From an uncultured Erythrobacter sp. (GTDB lineage Bacteria; Pseudomonadota; Alphaproteobacteria; Sphingomonadales; Sphingomonadaceae), in NCBI GenBank assembly GCA_913055155.1, contig CAJXJR010000002.1, positions 188,501-252,500 on the forward strand: a stretch of DNA of 64,000 bases, read 5' to 3'. The notes below the pieces were generated by a model. The model saw only the letters and a list, made by a program, of their open reading frames with translations. It was not told the origin of the DNA and searched no databases. Shown here one piece after another: positions 45,655 to 54,824 of the stretch; position 1 is the first letter of the stretch, and each line of letters starts with the position of its first letter. Both the position numbers and the translations under genes were made by a program.

Positions 45655-47922
45655 ATGAGGGACGTTCCTGTGGAAGACAGTGATGCTTCTCGCCTGGTAA
45701 AATCACTCGAGGCAAGTGAGGATGGTGTCGCAAAGTCTTTAGACAGGATGGTCAGGCACTGCGCGAACGAGTTCTCGAGTAAGGTCGTTCTCGTTACGGC
45801 GCTTGACGACAACGCACAGCACTTTCTGGCAAGAGTTGGTGTGGATGAACGAGGCTCGCCAAGGGAAGTATCGTTCTGCCATCACGCCCTGTTGGAGGAG
45901 GGCCCCCTCCTTATTCGGGATACCCTTAAGGACGGGCGTTTCAGGGCAAACCCGTTGGTCATGTATCCTCCGTACGTGCGCTCGTATCTCGGTATCCCAA
46001 TTCGAGCTCCCGAAGGCCGTTTTCTGGGCACCATTTGTCTGCTTGACGATAAGCCCGAGCAATTCACGGCAGAGAATGTCGAGACCTTGAGGCGTTATGC
46101 AAGCGGCGTGGAGGATATGCTTAGGCTCCATGAGCTCAATATTAAGTCGCAGCAATTGTCACGCGAGATAGAGAAGCAAAACCGGCTGCTGGAAGAAAAG
46201 AACCGCATCTTCCGGCAAGCTGAGAAAGCAGCTCATGTCGGGTCTTGGGAACTCGACCTGGAGACTGGAAAGCTGTCGTGGACCGATGGAGTTTATGCGA
46301 TCCACGGCCTCGACAATACCGAAGAGGTTTCAGTCGAAGAGGCGATCAGCTTTTACGACGAGGAAGACCAGGTCCGCGTGAAGGAGTGCATCGAGAGAGC
46401 CATATCGCATCAAGATGGTTATGCTCTTGATGCGACCCTCACCGCCAGAGACGGTGCTGTTAAGAGGGTTCATTCCAAAGGCGAATTTCTGCCCCGATCT
46501 GAAGATTTCCCAGCCCGTCTCGTTGGAGTGATCAAGGACGTAAGCGATAGCTACCAAGCTGAAATCGCGCTTCGCCATGCAGCAGAGCATGATAGCTTGA
46601 CCGAGCTCTACAATCGTTATGCCTTTGACAGACTTTTGAGGACTTCTCTCACGCGCGCAAAAGCCCAGGGGCAAGACATCTGTCTACTGCTCATCGATCT
46701 TGATGGCTTCAAAGATGTCAATGACACCCTGGGACACATGGTCGGTGACATCGTCCTTGAAGATACTGCTCTTCGAATTGCGAAAGCTGCTCCCAAGGGC
46801 AGCATCGCATCCAGATGGGGAGGTGACGAATTCGCAGTGATACTTCCCCTCGGCGTAGACGCCTCCGAAGCGCAGGCACTCGGCAACCTGATCCTGCAAT
46901 CGATATGCCAGCGAAGCGAAGTATCCGGCCACGTTATCGATGTTGGTGCCACAGCTGGCCTGGTTTGCGGTGCGGCAGAATTGAACTGCAAGGAACTGAT
47001 CCGCAGAGCCGATACGGCGCTCTTTTACGGAAAAAAGCACGAACCGGGAAAGGTTCATGTCTATTCCGCTTCCGTTGAGCAGGAAAATCTCGTCAGGCGC
47101 AAGGCGATCGGCGAAGTGAAGAGCGCCATCCGTGAGCAACGCCTCTATCCCGGCTATCAGCCGATCGTCGAGCTCTCCTCCAGACAGGTCGTTGGTTACG
47201 AAGCCCTGATGCGCCTCAACACACGCGAAGGGAAGAGGCTGACTGCGACAGAGGTTTACCCGGCATTGCTTGACTGCACCATGTCACGTGAGATCAGCAA
47301 CTGCATGCTGGATAGGGTCTCAAGTGAGGCCACGAGATTGAAACAGGTTTCTCCAAACTTCGGTTTCGTTAGCATCAATGCGAGTGAAGCAGACCTTCTT
47401 TCGGAAGGGTTCGCGGATAGACTAACTGATGCAACATCGCGTGCCGGCTTGGGCTTGTCCGATCTCATCCTGGAAGTCACAGAAACTGTTTTACTCGTTG
47501 AGAACTCAGGACCCCTGAGCAGGGTGTTGTGGAACCTGCGGGAGAGGGGTGTGAAAATTGCGCTGGATGATTTCGGGACTGGATATTCCTCGCTCAGCCA
47601 CCTGAGAGATTTCCCGATCGACAAGGTGAAGATCGACGGGAGCTTCGTTCGTACTCTAGTCGATGATCATCAATCCCGGGCCATCGTCCAGGCACTCATC
47701 GGAATGGCCACCACAATGAATATCGATGTCGTGGCTGAAGGCATCGAGACCGAAGCTCAGCGCAATCTCCTTGGTCAGATGGGGTGCCGGTTCGGCCAAG
47801 GCTATTTGTTCGGTGCTGCACAAGACATCGGCAGAGTTGAATTGATGAGCCTCGAGAATGGGCACGCTGGGAAAGAGAAACCTCTTCAGCCGAATGCAGA
47901 TGGATTGCGCCTTGCGGTCTAG
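45655..47922 (+). CDS. GAF-PAS-GGDEF-EAL c-di-GMP turnover protein
   Basis: A 755-residue soluble protein. The GAF domain covers about residues 20-165 (FCHHALLEEGPLLIRDTLKD, YLGIPIRAPEGRFLGTICLLD). A coiled segment (LSREIEKQNRLLEEKNRIF) leads to a PAS domain (about 195-300, HVGSWELDLETGKLSWTDG). The GGDEF domain has an intact RWGGDEF near 388 but PKGS in place of the inhibitory RxxD. The EAL domain has GYEALMRLN near 515, ILEVTETVLL, ALDDFGTGYSSL and VAEGIETEAQ, so the phosphodiesterase residues appear complete. Either activity may dominate. It probably reads a small ligand through GAF/PAS and adjusts c-di-GMP near the polysaccharide genes. Confidence 0.94.
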   Translation: MRDVPVEDSDASRLVKSLEASEDGVAKSLDRMVRHCANEFSSKVVLVTALDDNAQHFLARVGVDERGSPREVSFCHHALLEEGPLLIRDTLKDGRFRANPLVMYPPYVRSYLGIPIRAPEGRFLGTICLLDDKPEQFTAENVETLRRYASGVEDMLRLHELNIKSQQLSREIEKQNRLLEEKNRIFRQAEKAAHVGSWELDLETGKLSWTDGVYAIHGLDNTEEVSVEEAISFYDEEDQVRVKECIERAISHQDGYALDATLTARDGAVKRVHSKGEFLPRSEDFPARLVGVIKDVSDSYQAEIALRHAAEHDSLTELYNRYAFDRLLRTSLTRAKAQGQDICLLLIDLDGFKDVNDTLGHMVGDIVLEDTALRIAKAAPKGSIASRWGGDEFAVILPLGVDASEAQALGNLILQSICQRSEVSGHVIDVGATAGLVCGAAELNCKELIRRADTALFYGKKHEPGKVHVYSASVEQENLVRRKAIGEVKSAIREQRLYPGYQPIVELSSRQVVGYEALMRLNTREGKRLTATEVYPALLDCTMSREISNCMLDRVSSEATRLKQVSPNFGFVSINASEADLLSEGFADRLTDATSRAGLGLSDLILEVTETVLLVENSGPLSRVLWNLRERGVKIALDDFGTGYSSLSHLRDFPIDKVKIDGSFVRTLVDDHQSRAIVQALIGMATTMNIDVVAEGIETEAQRNLLGQMGCRFGQGYLFGAAQDIGRVELMSLENGHAGKEKPLQPNADGLRLAV

Positions 47923-48200
47923 GCCCTGAACTCGGCTCGATTATCTTTCTATGCGCAGTTGCCTCAGGCCAAGGTCAGTTTCGTGGCGAATCACCGCTAG
48001 ACGCTTCAGGTGCTCGGCCCTGCGAGCAGAGCGTTAATCACGATCCTCGTCCACCCTTACAAATTCTTCGCCATCATAGGCATCACATCTTATTGAAACC
48101 TAGACTTTGTTTTGCCCTATCGTGAATTCACTCGCTTGCAATACTAAATATCTATAACTGCCCGGTAATAATTTCCCGAGGCGACGAAGATCAAAGAATT

Positions 48201-48836
48201 ATGAAGCGTTTTCTGAACGAGACTGCGGGCGCGAGTGCGGCTGAGCATACCCTGATCCTGGTGGTGATCGGTCTGGGCATCGTGACCGCGGCTACGGCGT
48301 TCGGAGATAGCGTCGGGAACGCCATGAGCAATACTGCCGATTTGATCGCTGGTGAAAATGAGGATCAAGGCAGTGGGACGGGCACCGGCTCTTCCGGCGG
48401 GGGCGGCTTGCCCAGTGGCGGGGGAGGTTTGCCTAGCGGCGGGTCCGGCGGCAGTGGCTCGCCAGGCGGTGGGTCCGGTGACGACACCTCCGGTGGCGGA
48501 AGTTCGCCCAGTGGGGGATCGGGCGAAGATACCTCGGGAGACGGAAGTACGCCCGGTGGAAGTTCCGGCGGCGGAAAGGGCTCGTCTGGCGGCGGGGCCG
48601 GTGGCGGCAACGGCTCGTCTGGCGGCGGGACCGGTGGAGGCAACGGCAACGGCTCGCCTGGCGGTGGATCCGGTGGCGGCAACGGCTCGTCTGGCGGTGG
48701 GTCCGGTGGCGGCAGCATTCCAAGCGGCGACGGATCCGGAGAAGAAGGTACGGGCGGCGAGGAGCAAACGCCGGGGTGCGACGACGACAAGCCTGGCGGA
48801 GGCAAGTCCAAGAAGTGCGACACCCCTTCTAGCTAA
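48201..48836 (+). CDS. Flp-pilin-like protein with long Gly/Ser-rich tail
   Basis: A 211-residue protein. Residues 1-50 read like a Flp/Fap pilin: a short basic leader (MKRFLNETAGASAAE), then the hydrophobic helix HTLILVVIGLGIVTAATAF. The usual Glu-Tyr after the prepilin cleavage site is Glu-His here. From residue 55 the protein is about 150 residues of Gly/Ser/Pro-rich, mildly acidic repeats (GSSGGGxGGGNG type) ending in a Cys-containing charged tail (GCDDDKPGGGKSKKCDTPSS). Normal Flp pilins stop after about 60 residues. No pilus assembly genes are in the window. The tail may be a surface-exposed, flexible or glycosylated extension. Confidence 0.75.
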   Translation: MKRFLNETAGASAAEHTLILVVIGLGIVTAATAFGDSVGNAMSNTADLIAGENEDQGSGTGTGSSGGGGLPSGGGGLPSGGSGGSGSPGGGSGDDTSGGGSSPSGGSGEDTSGDGSTPGGSSGGGKGSSGGGAGGGNGSSGGGTGGGNGNGSPGGGSGGGNGSSGGGSGGGSIPSGDGSGEEGTGGEEQTPGCDDDKPGGGKSKKCDTPSS

Positions 48837-49140
48837 ACCTTTGATTGCGCAAGGCAGCAACCGGTTGCGGACACTAGCTCCGCAGATTGCTGGAATGATT
48901 GCCGACAATGCAGTTGATCATGGCTCCGAAAAGGGCTCGGAGTATTCGGTGATACAACACACGCCCCTCTTGGCATCCTTGGCTACCGAAACGTGGCCGG
49001 ATCCCACCCGAACTGCAGATTGATCGCTTTCAACTCCGAGCGTTGCAGGCAGCAGATCGAGCGACACGTCCGCACTTGATCCGGCAATCCGGCCTTTCGG
49101 CAGCTTCCATATTGCCCGAGGCGCAACCCATCACTAGAAG
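48837..49140. other. Leader region upstream of the polysaccharide export operon
   Basis: About 300 bp between the pilin-like gene and wza. It should hold the promoter and possibly a long untranslated leader for the wza operon. A 6-bp hairpin CTCCGA/TCGGAG (48924-48942) is present without a U-tract. No recognisable ops element (RfaH target) was found. Confidence 0.45.
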
Positions 49141-49866
49141 ATGGCGATCATGATCCAGCCTAAATTCCCCTTGGGCGGCAATTCTCTGCGCGTTCTCGTG
49201 TTTGCCGCCATCTCCCTCGCTCTGGCAGCCTGTTCAGGCTCGCGAAGCGACTATGTTTCCTACGACACAACCGGCTTTGGAACGCCCGACGCTCCATCTG
49301 TGACGCGCTTGACCCAGGATTATCGCATTGCCCCGCTCGACAAGCTGACGATCAATGTCTTCCAGGTCGATCAACTGTCTGGCGAATACCAGGTCGACCT
49401 GACAGGCAATATCTCGATGCCGCTTGTTGGTAATGTCAGCGCGGTAGACAGGACGACAGCAGAGCTGGAGGAACACCTCGCTGCCGTCCTTTCCGAAGAC
49501 TACCTCAGGGATCCCGACGTCACGGTGGGCATTACCGAAGCGACCGGAAGCGCGATCACAATCGAAGGTTCGGTCAACCGACCTGGCGTCTATCCGACAT
49601 TCGGGAACCTTACGCTGCTGCAGGCCATGGCCATGGGTGGTGGCCTTGATGAGTTCGCAAACCCGAAAACTGTCGTCGTCTTCCGCCAGATCGATGGGCA
49701 ACGCATGGCAGCCGGTTTTGACCTCACGACGATCAGACGCGGCGAGGATCCGGATCCTGAGATCTATCGTGGCGATATTATCGTGGTCGATGGCTCGAAC
49801 ACGCGCCGCGCCTGGCGTGACGTAATCCAGACGGTTCCGATCTTCAGCATATTCCGGCCCTTCTGA
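49141..49866 (+). CDS. wza: Polysaccharide export lipoprotein, Wza family
   Basis: A 241-residue outer-membrane lipoprotein. The signal peptide ends in the lipobox LALAAC with lipidation at C31. The polysaccharide export (Poly_export) domain is seen as YRIAPLDKLTINVFQVDQLSG and SMPLVGNVSAVDRTTAEL; the following SLBB domain is ITIEGSVNRPGVYPTFGN, with LLQAMAMGGGL. It is shorter than E. coli Wza (about 380 residues) and has one SLBB domain, as in GumB/ExoF-type proteins. It forms the outer-membrane channel for polysaccharide, together with the Wzc-like kinase next to it. The start could also be ATG at 49150. Confidence 0.93.
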   Translation: MAIMIQPKFPLGGNSLRVLVFAAISLALAACSGSRSDYVSYDTTGFGTPDAPSVTRLTQDYRIAPLDKLTINVFQVDQLSGEYQVDLTGNISMPLVGNVSAVDRTTAELEEHLAAVLSEDYLRDPDVTVGITEATGSAITIEGSVNRPGVYPTFGNLTLLQAMAMGGGLDEFANPKTVVVFRQIDGQRMAAGFDLTTIRRGEDPDPEIYRGDIIVVDGSNTRRAWRDVIQTVPIFSIFRPF

Positions 49867-49894
49867 ACTTCCGGCTCTTCCAAGGCACAACACA

Positions 49895-52105
49895 TTGACC
49901 GATCAGAATTTACCCGAAGAGGTCTATTACGAACGCCTGCCGACCGAGCGGCGCCGTGATTTCTACAGCGAGGGCAGTTACGACGAAGCCTTTGAGGATG
50001 ACTTGCCGGCGATTTCGCTCGCCGAGATCCTCAGCATCCTGTGGGCGCGCCGCTTGTGGCTCGTGGCGGCAGGTCTTGCCGGTCTCCTGCTTGCGCTTGG
50101 CTATTCGCTCAGCCAGACGCCGCTTTACCGTTCGACGGCCACGATCGAACTCAACCCGCCGACCGTCCCCATCCTTTCCGGCGGTTCAGGGTCGGCCGAG
50201 GAAATGGTCGTACCGGCAACCGATTATGAATTCCAGGAAACCCAGATCGGTATTCTGCGCAGTCGCGCTCTGGCCGAGCGCGTGGTCCAGGATCTGGATC
50301 TCGTTTCTGCGACCGAACCGGATGCTTCCAGTACGCAGCCGAGCGTAGAGGTTGCCGCATCCGCCATAGGAACCGGGCTTTCTGTCCAGCCAACAGCCAA
50401 TTCGCGGCTGGTCGAGCTCTCGTATGTCTCGCCCAATCCAGCGGAGGCTGCGCGCCTGGTGAATGGCTTTGCAGCTTCCTACGTTCAGCTGACGCTTGAC
50501 CGAAAATACGAAGCCACGATTGCGGCGCGCGACTTTCTCGAAGAGCGTATTGCCACCGTACGCAATGACGTGAACGAGGCAGAGCGCGAGCTTATTGAAT
50601 ATGCACAGGCCAATGGAATTGTCCTGTTGGGCGGTGAAGACGGCGAACAGGGCAGTGCCGGCAGCCTTACCGGAAACTCGCTTGCCACGCTCAATTCTGC
50701 GCTCGCAGCTGCACAGCAGAGGCGGATCGCCGCAGAGCAGCGCTTTCGCCAGGCGGACTCGATCGGCGAAGTCAATTCAAGCACGGCTGCGCTGCGCCAG
50801 GAGCTGGCAAGCCTCCAGGCCGAATACGAAGAAAAGTCGACTTATCTGCAGGACAGCTTTCCTGACATGGTTCGGCTTCGCAGCCGGATCGACGAACTCA
50901 ATCGCCAGATCGAGGCAGAGACCTCGCGTTCTATCGCGGCACTCCGGGCCGAATACCAGGCTGCCCTTGCAGAGGAAAATTCGCTGTCGCAGCGCGTCGC
51001 GCAATTGAGTTCGGAAGCTCTGGGTGAACGCGCGGACTCGGTCCAGTACAACATCCTTCAGCGAGAGCTCGACACAAATCGCGCCCTCTACGACGCTCTT
51101 TTGGCGCGCTATAATGAGGTTAGCGTTGCATCGGGTATCGGCTCGGCACAGGCAGCCATTGTCGATAGCGGACAGGTGCCACAAGTCCCCTTCTCTCCCA
51201 ACACCATCCGCAACTCCGTGCTCGGCTTGCTGCTAGGCCTTGCCCTCGGTGCGGGTCTTGCGATCCTCTATGATCGCCTCACCAACACCATCAAGACCAA
51301 GGATGACATCAAGCAGAAGCTGAACCTGGCAGCGCTGGGCGCAATCCCGAAGAAGGAAAAGCACAAGGAACTCAGCGACGACCTTACCGACCCACATTCG
51401 GAAATTTACGAAGCCTATGCCAATCTGCGCACGACCTTGCAGCTGTCGACGACGGGTGGTTTTCCGAAGACCCTGCTGGTGACCAGCTCCAACCCAGAAG
51501 AAGGCAAGTCGACGACGAGCTACTCCATTGCCATGCAGCTGGCGGCGGTAGGCAAGCGCGTCCTTCTGATAGATGCCGACATGCGCAAGCCAACCTTTGC
51601 GGTAGACCAGCGTGAGGACCAGGGCCTTGCCAGCCTGCTGACATCGGATAGCCCAGCTTCCGATCATGTGCTTCGCACGTCGCACGAGACCCTGTTCCTG
51701 ATGCCAAGCGGCCCGTTACCACCCAACCCCGCCAACATTATCCGTCCGGGCAGGTTGTCCGAGATTTTTGAAGAGCTGTCGCCAAACTTCGATGTCATCG
51801 TCGTCGATGCGCCGCCGACGCTGGGTTTTGCAGATTCGCAGCTGCTGGGTTCCGCCTGCCAGGGGACGCTCTTCACCATTGAGAGTGGCAAGACGCGGAC
51901 ACGCGCCGCTCTTACCGCAATCAATCAGCTGCAGATATCCGGCGTTCGCCTTCTGGGGGCGGTGCTGACCAAGGCGCCGCTGACTGCCGAGGACTATAGC
52001 TACAGTTACAAGTATTACAGCCAGCCGGTTACCGATAGCCGGGTGATCAATCTCTTGTCGGGCCCAGAGGATGCGGACGGGAAATGGCCAAAGGCCGATC
52101 TCTGA
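49895..52105 (+). CDS. wzc: Polysaccharide co-polymerase / BY-kinase, Wzc family
   Basis: A 736-residue inner-membrane protein. TTG at 49895 with CCAAGG upstream is the start. An N-terminal cytosolic stretch leads to a first membrane helix (about 53-72, LWLVAAGLAGLLLALGYSL), a periplasmic Wzz domain with coiled coil (about 80-430), and a second helix (about 435-452, SVLGLLLGLALGAGLAIL). The cytosolic BY-kinase has Walker A at about 529-541 (SSNPEEGKSTTS), Walker A' VLLIDADMRKP and Walker B VIVVDAPP near 633, and a C-terminal tyrosine cluster (DYSYSYKYYS, about 700). It autophosphorylates on these tyrosines and controls chain length and export with Wza. Confidence 0.95.
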   Translation: MTDQNLPEEVYYERLPTERRRDFYSEGSYDEAFEDDLPAISLAEILSILWARRLWLVAAGLAGLLLALGYSLSQTPLYRSTATIELNPPTVPILSGGSGSAEEMVVPATDYEFQETQIGILRSRALAERVVQDLDLVSATEPDASSTQPSVEVAASAIGTGLSVQPTANSRLVELSYVSPNPAEAARLVNGFAASYVQLTLDRKYEATIAARDFLEERIATVRNDVNEAERELIEYAQANGIVLLGGEDGEQGSAGSLTGNSLATLNSALAAAQQRRIAAEQRFRQADSIGEVNSSTAALRQELASLQAEYEEKSTYLQDSFPDMVRLRSRIDELNRQIEAETSRSIAALRAEYQAALAEENSLSQRVAQLSSEALGERADSVQYNILQRELDTNRALYDALLARYNEVSVASGIGSAQAAIVDSGQVPQVPFSPNTIRNSVLGLLLGLALGAGLAILYDRLTNTIKTKDDIKQKLNLAALGAIPKKEKHKELSDDLTDPHSEIYEAYANLRTTLQLSTTGGFPKTLLVTSSNPEEGKSTTSYSIAMQLAAVGKRVLLIDADMRKPTFAVDQREDQGLASLLTSDSPASDHVLRTSHETLFLMPSGPLPPNPANIIRPGRLSEIFEELSPNFDVIVVDAPPTLGFADSQLLGSACQGTLFTIESGKTRTRAALTAINQLQISGVRLLGAVLTKAPLTAEDYSYSYKYYSQPVTDSRVINLLSGPEDADGKWPKADL

Positions 52106-53241
52106 TACTGTTCCTCGCGGCACTGGGCTTCATGGTGCTAAGCGCCCTGACCTTGTTCTGGAACAAGGGTTGGCAAGCTCCCCAATTTGTCGGGACCGCG
52201 CTGCAAGAGCATCCCGATCGCGTGATGACTGCAGAAGCCCGCGAATTTGGCGAAAGCCTGGTTCAGGCTGGCAGCGTTGATACGCGCCGTTCGCAGTCAT
52301 TCCTTGCGAAGGCGCCGCTTGAAGAAGAGCCGTTTGTCATTGCGGGCGCAAATCTCGATCCTGATCAGGAAATCGAGCGGTCCGAAAGTCTTCTGCGCAT
52401 AGCCGTGAGGCGCAATCCACGCTCGCGCGAGGCGCGGCTGCTCCTGCTTGACCGCCTTGCGAGGCGGGGTGACGTCACCGGGGCTGTGGCGCAGGTCGAG
52501 GTTCTCACCCGGCTGCTGCCAAGCGAAGGAAGGGCCATGATGAGCGACGCTCTCGTCGCCCTGGTGAATGAGCCTTCGCTTCGCCGAGAGACGCTTGCAG
52601 CCATCGAAGGCAATACGACCAAGCTTGAGATGTTGCGGGCTCTCTCCCGCAACGGGGCCAATGCTTCTGTCCTGCTTGAAAGTATCGAAACCCTCGGCCA
52701 GTTGGATCTTGGCGAAAGGCGGGACGATTTCGTCGCGTCGCTCGTCAATCCGCTTTTAAGGGCCGGCGACTGGCAAGGCGCTCTGCGCGTGTGGACTTAC
52801 TTCAACCCGACCGCCTCTGCCGGCGACGACCTCGTTCTCGACCCTCAATTTGCAGGAGAATTCGGCCCACCCTTCGGCTGGGAAGTGAGATCCAACAGCA
52901 ATGGTTATGCCCGCCTTGGCGATCGCGGTCTTGAAGGCGAGTTTTACGGCCGCAGCAATACCGAGCTTGCCAGGCAGGTCCTGTTCCTCGATCCTGGAGA
53001 CTATAGCCTCACCATTCGGAGCGAAACGCTCGGCGAAGGCATCCGCCTCCTGGTAGCTTGCCCTCAGGAAGGGACCATCCTCGAAGAGCCGCTCGATGAT
53101 CGGTCCAAGACCATGCAATTCTCCCTGACGGGTGATTGCCCGGCGCCTGCCTTGCGTATCCTTGGGCGGGCATCCGATCCGCCACGTGCGAGCGCCTTTG
53201 CAATTTCGGAAATTGAGCTTGAGCGCGCGTCAAATGACTGA
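52084..53241 (+). CDS. Membrane-anchored TPR-like protein of the polysaccharide operon
   Basis: A 385-residue protein with one N-terminal membrane helix (SLILFLAALGFMVLSALTLFW) and a periplasmic body. Residues about 95-240 are helical and repeat-like (LLRIAVRRNPRSREARLLLLDRL), resembling TPR units; the C-terminal part (about 250-380) looks like a beta-sandwich with FGWEVRSNSNGYARLGDRG and two conserved-looking cysteines. It overlaps wzc by 22 bp and the ligase gene by 8 bp, so it belongs to the export/assembly operon. No named family is recognised; a role in chain-length control or attachment is inference. Confidence 0.75.
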   Translation: MAKGRSLILFLAALGFMVLSALTLFWNKGWQAPQFVGTALQEHPDRVMTAEAREFGESLVQAGSVDTRRSQSFLAKAPLEEEPFVIAGANLDPDQEIERSESLLRIAVRRNPRSREARLLLLDRLARRGDVTGAVAQVEVLTRLLPSEGRAMMSDALVALVNEPSLRRETLAAIEGNTTKLEMLRALSRNGANASVLLESIETLGQLDLGERRDDFVASLVNPLLRAGDWQGALRVWTYFNPTASAGDDLVLDPQFAGEFGPPFGWEVRSNSNGYARLGDRGLEGEFYGRSNTELARQVLFLDPGDYSLTIRSETLGEGIRLLVACPQEGTILEEPLDDRSKTMQFSLTGDCPAPALRILGRASDPPRASAFAISEIELERASND

Positions 53242-54550
53242 TGCGATCAAAAAAAGGGGCCTGCCTCTCTTTCTGGGACTTTGCCTTTTGATGGGCGGTG
53301 CCAGCAACGGCGGCTTTCTTGAAAACTTCCTGCTCCAGATTGGCGGTATCATCCTCGCCGTCCTGGCTATCACGTCGCGGCCAGACGGCGCCGAAGCGAC
53401 GCTCGACCGCTTCTTGCCGTGGATCCTTCTCTTCTGGGCCTGCATCGTAGCCGTGCAATTCATCCCGCTTCCGGTGTCGCTATGGGCGGCACTACCGGGT
53501 CGTCTCGAGCTAACCGAAGAGCTCGCCTTGCTCGGGGTCGAACCTGCGCCGGCCATGGTCACTTTGAGTTACCATGACAGCTTCTCATCGCTTGCCTGGG
53601 CTTTGCCAGCCCTTGGATTTGCAGTGGCCCTGGCGGCCCAAAAAGACCTTCACGAGAGGTCCCTCGCCTTGGCACTTATCACCTGCGCTTTCCTGGCCAT
53701 CGCACTCGGGCTCATTCAGTTTCTGGGCGATCCACAATCTGCCGCCTACCTGTACCGCATTACCAACCGCGGCTTGATGGTTGGCTTCTTTGCCAATGCC
53801 AACCACATGGCGACCCTGCTGCTCGTCACTCTTCCATTCCTCGCGGCGCTGACGCGCTCGCTCATGGATGAACGTGGACACCAGAGGCGCGAGCTTCTGA
53901 TCATCTGGATCCTGCTTGCCGGCTTTATTGTCATCGGTCTTGCCTTGGTCGGCTCACTGACGGGCTACGCCTTGGCCGCCCCTGTCATCGCCCTGTCAGC
54001 AGTAATCATGTTCCCCCGAGCCGGCCGCCTGCTCAAGATGGCGATCATACCGGCCGTGGCACTGGGCGCCGCGATTATAGCCCTCACCGACGAAGGCGGT
54101 AACGTCTTTGCCGAAGAGGACACGCTTTCTCAGCGGGATCGCCAACAGATATTTTCAACGACGATCGCTGCGGCTCAAGATTTCTGGCCTGTCGGCACAG
54201 GTCTTGGAACCTTCCGCGACATCTACGACAATTACGAGGAGCAGGATGCTGTCGACCGGGTTTATGTCAATCACGCGCATAGCGATTACCTCGAGATCGG
54301 TCTCGAGTTCGGACTTGCCGGCCTGATTGGCATTATCGCCTTTGTTGCATGGTGGCTGTGGAGGTTGCGCACCCTCTGGCCTGTGATGGCGAGGCAGCCG
54401 TTTACTCAGGCCGCCGCCATTGGCAGCGGCATTATCCTCGTCCACTCGCTTTGGGATTACCCCCTGCGTACCGCGGCTCTCAGCTCGGTCTTTGCCCTAT
54501 CCTGCGTCATTCTCGCGCGTGCGGCTGTGGCAAGGTCGACGCGCTCCTAG
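53234..54550 (+). CDS. O-antigen ligase / polymerase-like membrane protein
   Basis: A 438-residue protein with 10 or more hydrophobic segments. ATG at 53234 overlaps the preceding stop. The Wzy_C / O-antigen ligase domain lies about residues 190-370; YVNHAHSDYLEIGLEFGLAGLIG carries the conserved His and the motif seen in WaaL and Wzy proteins; GTGLGTFRDIYDNY precedes it in the periplasmic loop. It either polymerises repeat units or transfers the polymer to an acceptor; the position beside wza/wzc favours polymerase (Wzy-type). No terminator follows directly. Confidence 0.87.
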   Translation: MTDAIKKRGLPLFLGLCLLMGGASNGGFLENFLLQIGGIILAVLAITSRPDGAEATLDRFLPWILLFWACIVAVQFIPLPVSLWAALPGRLELTEELALLGVEPAPAMVTLSYHDSFSSLAWALPALGFAVALAAQKDLHERSLALALITCAFLAIALGLIQFLGDPQSAAYLYRITNRGLMVGFFANANHMATLLLVTLPFLAALTRSLMDERGHQRRELLIIWILLAGFIVIGLALVGSLTGYALAAPVIALSAVIMFPRAGRLLKMAIIPAVALGAAIIALTDEGGNVFAEEDTLSQRDRQQIFSTTIAAAQDFWPVGTGLGTFRDIYDNYEEQDAVDRVYVNHAHSDYLEIGLEFGLAGLIGIIAFVAWWLWRLRTLWPVMARQPFTQAAAIGSGIILVHSLWDYPLRTAALSSVFALSCVILARAAVARSTRS

Positions 54551-54824
54551 CACCAAGGGATCCAGACAATGAGGAGAGCGTCAAGCCAAGCCGCTGGCCA
54601 GGCCTGGCGCGAGAGCCTGAGGATTTTTCAGACCGGGACATGTCCATGCCTTGCGATCGTGCCCCATTCGAACTAGTCCTTTAATCCAAAAGGATAGCTT
54701 CCCTTTATCCGCCGGCTCATGAAAGCCTTTCGCACATGCAGTGCGAAGCCTTGCGGCGCATAAGACGGCAGATCCCATCAGATCTATGCTCAACATTTGT
54801 CGGCACGAGATTGCGAGGAATTTC

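Noticed and set aside
48837-49140. RfaH-type ops element upstream of wza
   Set aside because: No sequence resembling the enterobacterial ops core was found; the NusG-like protein may use another signal.
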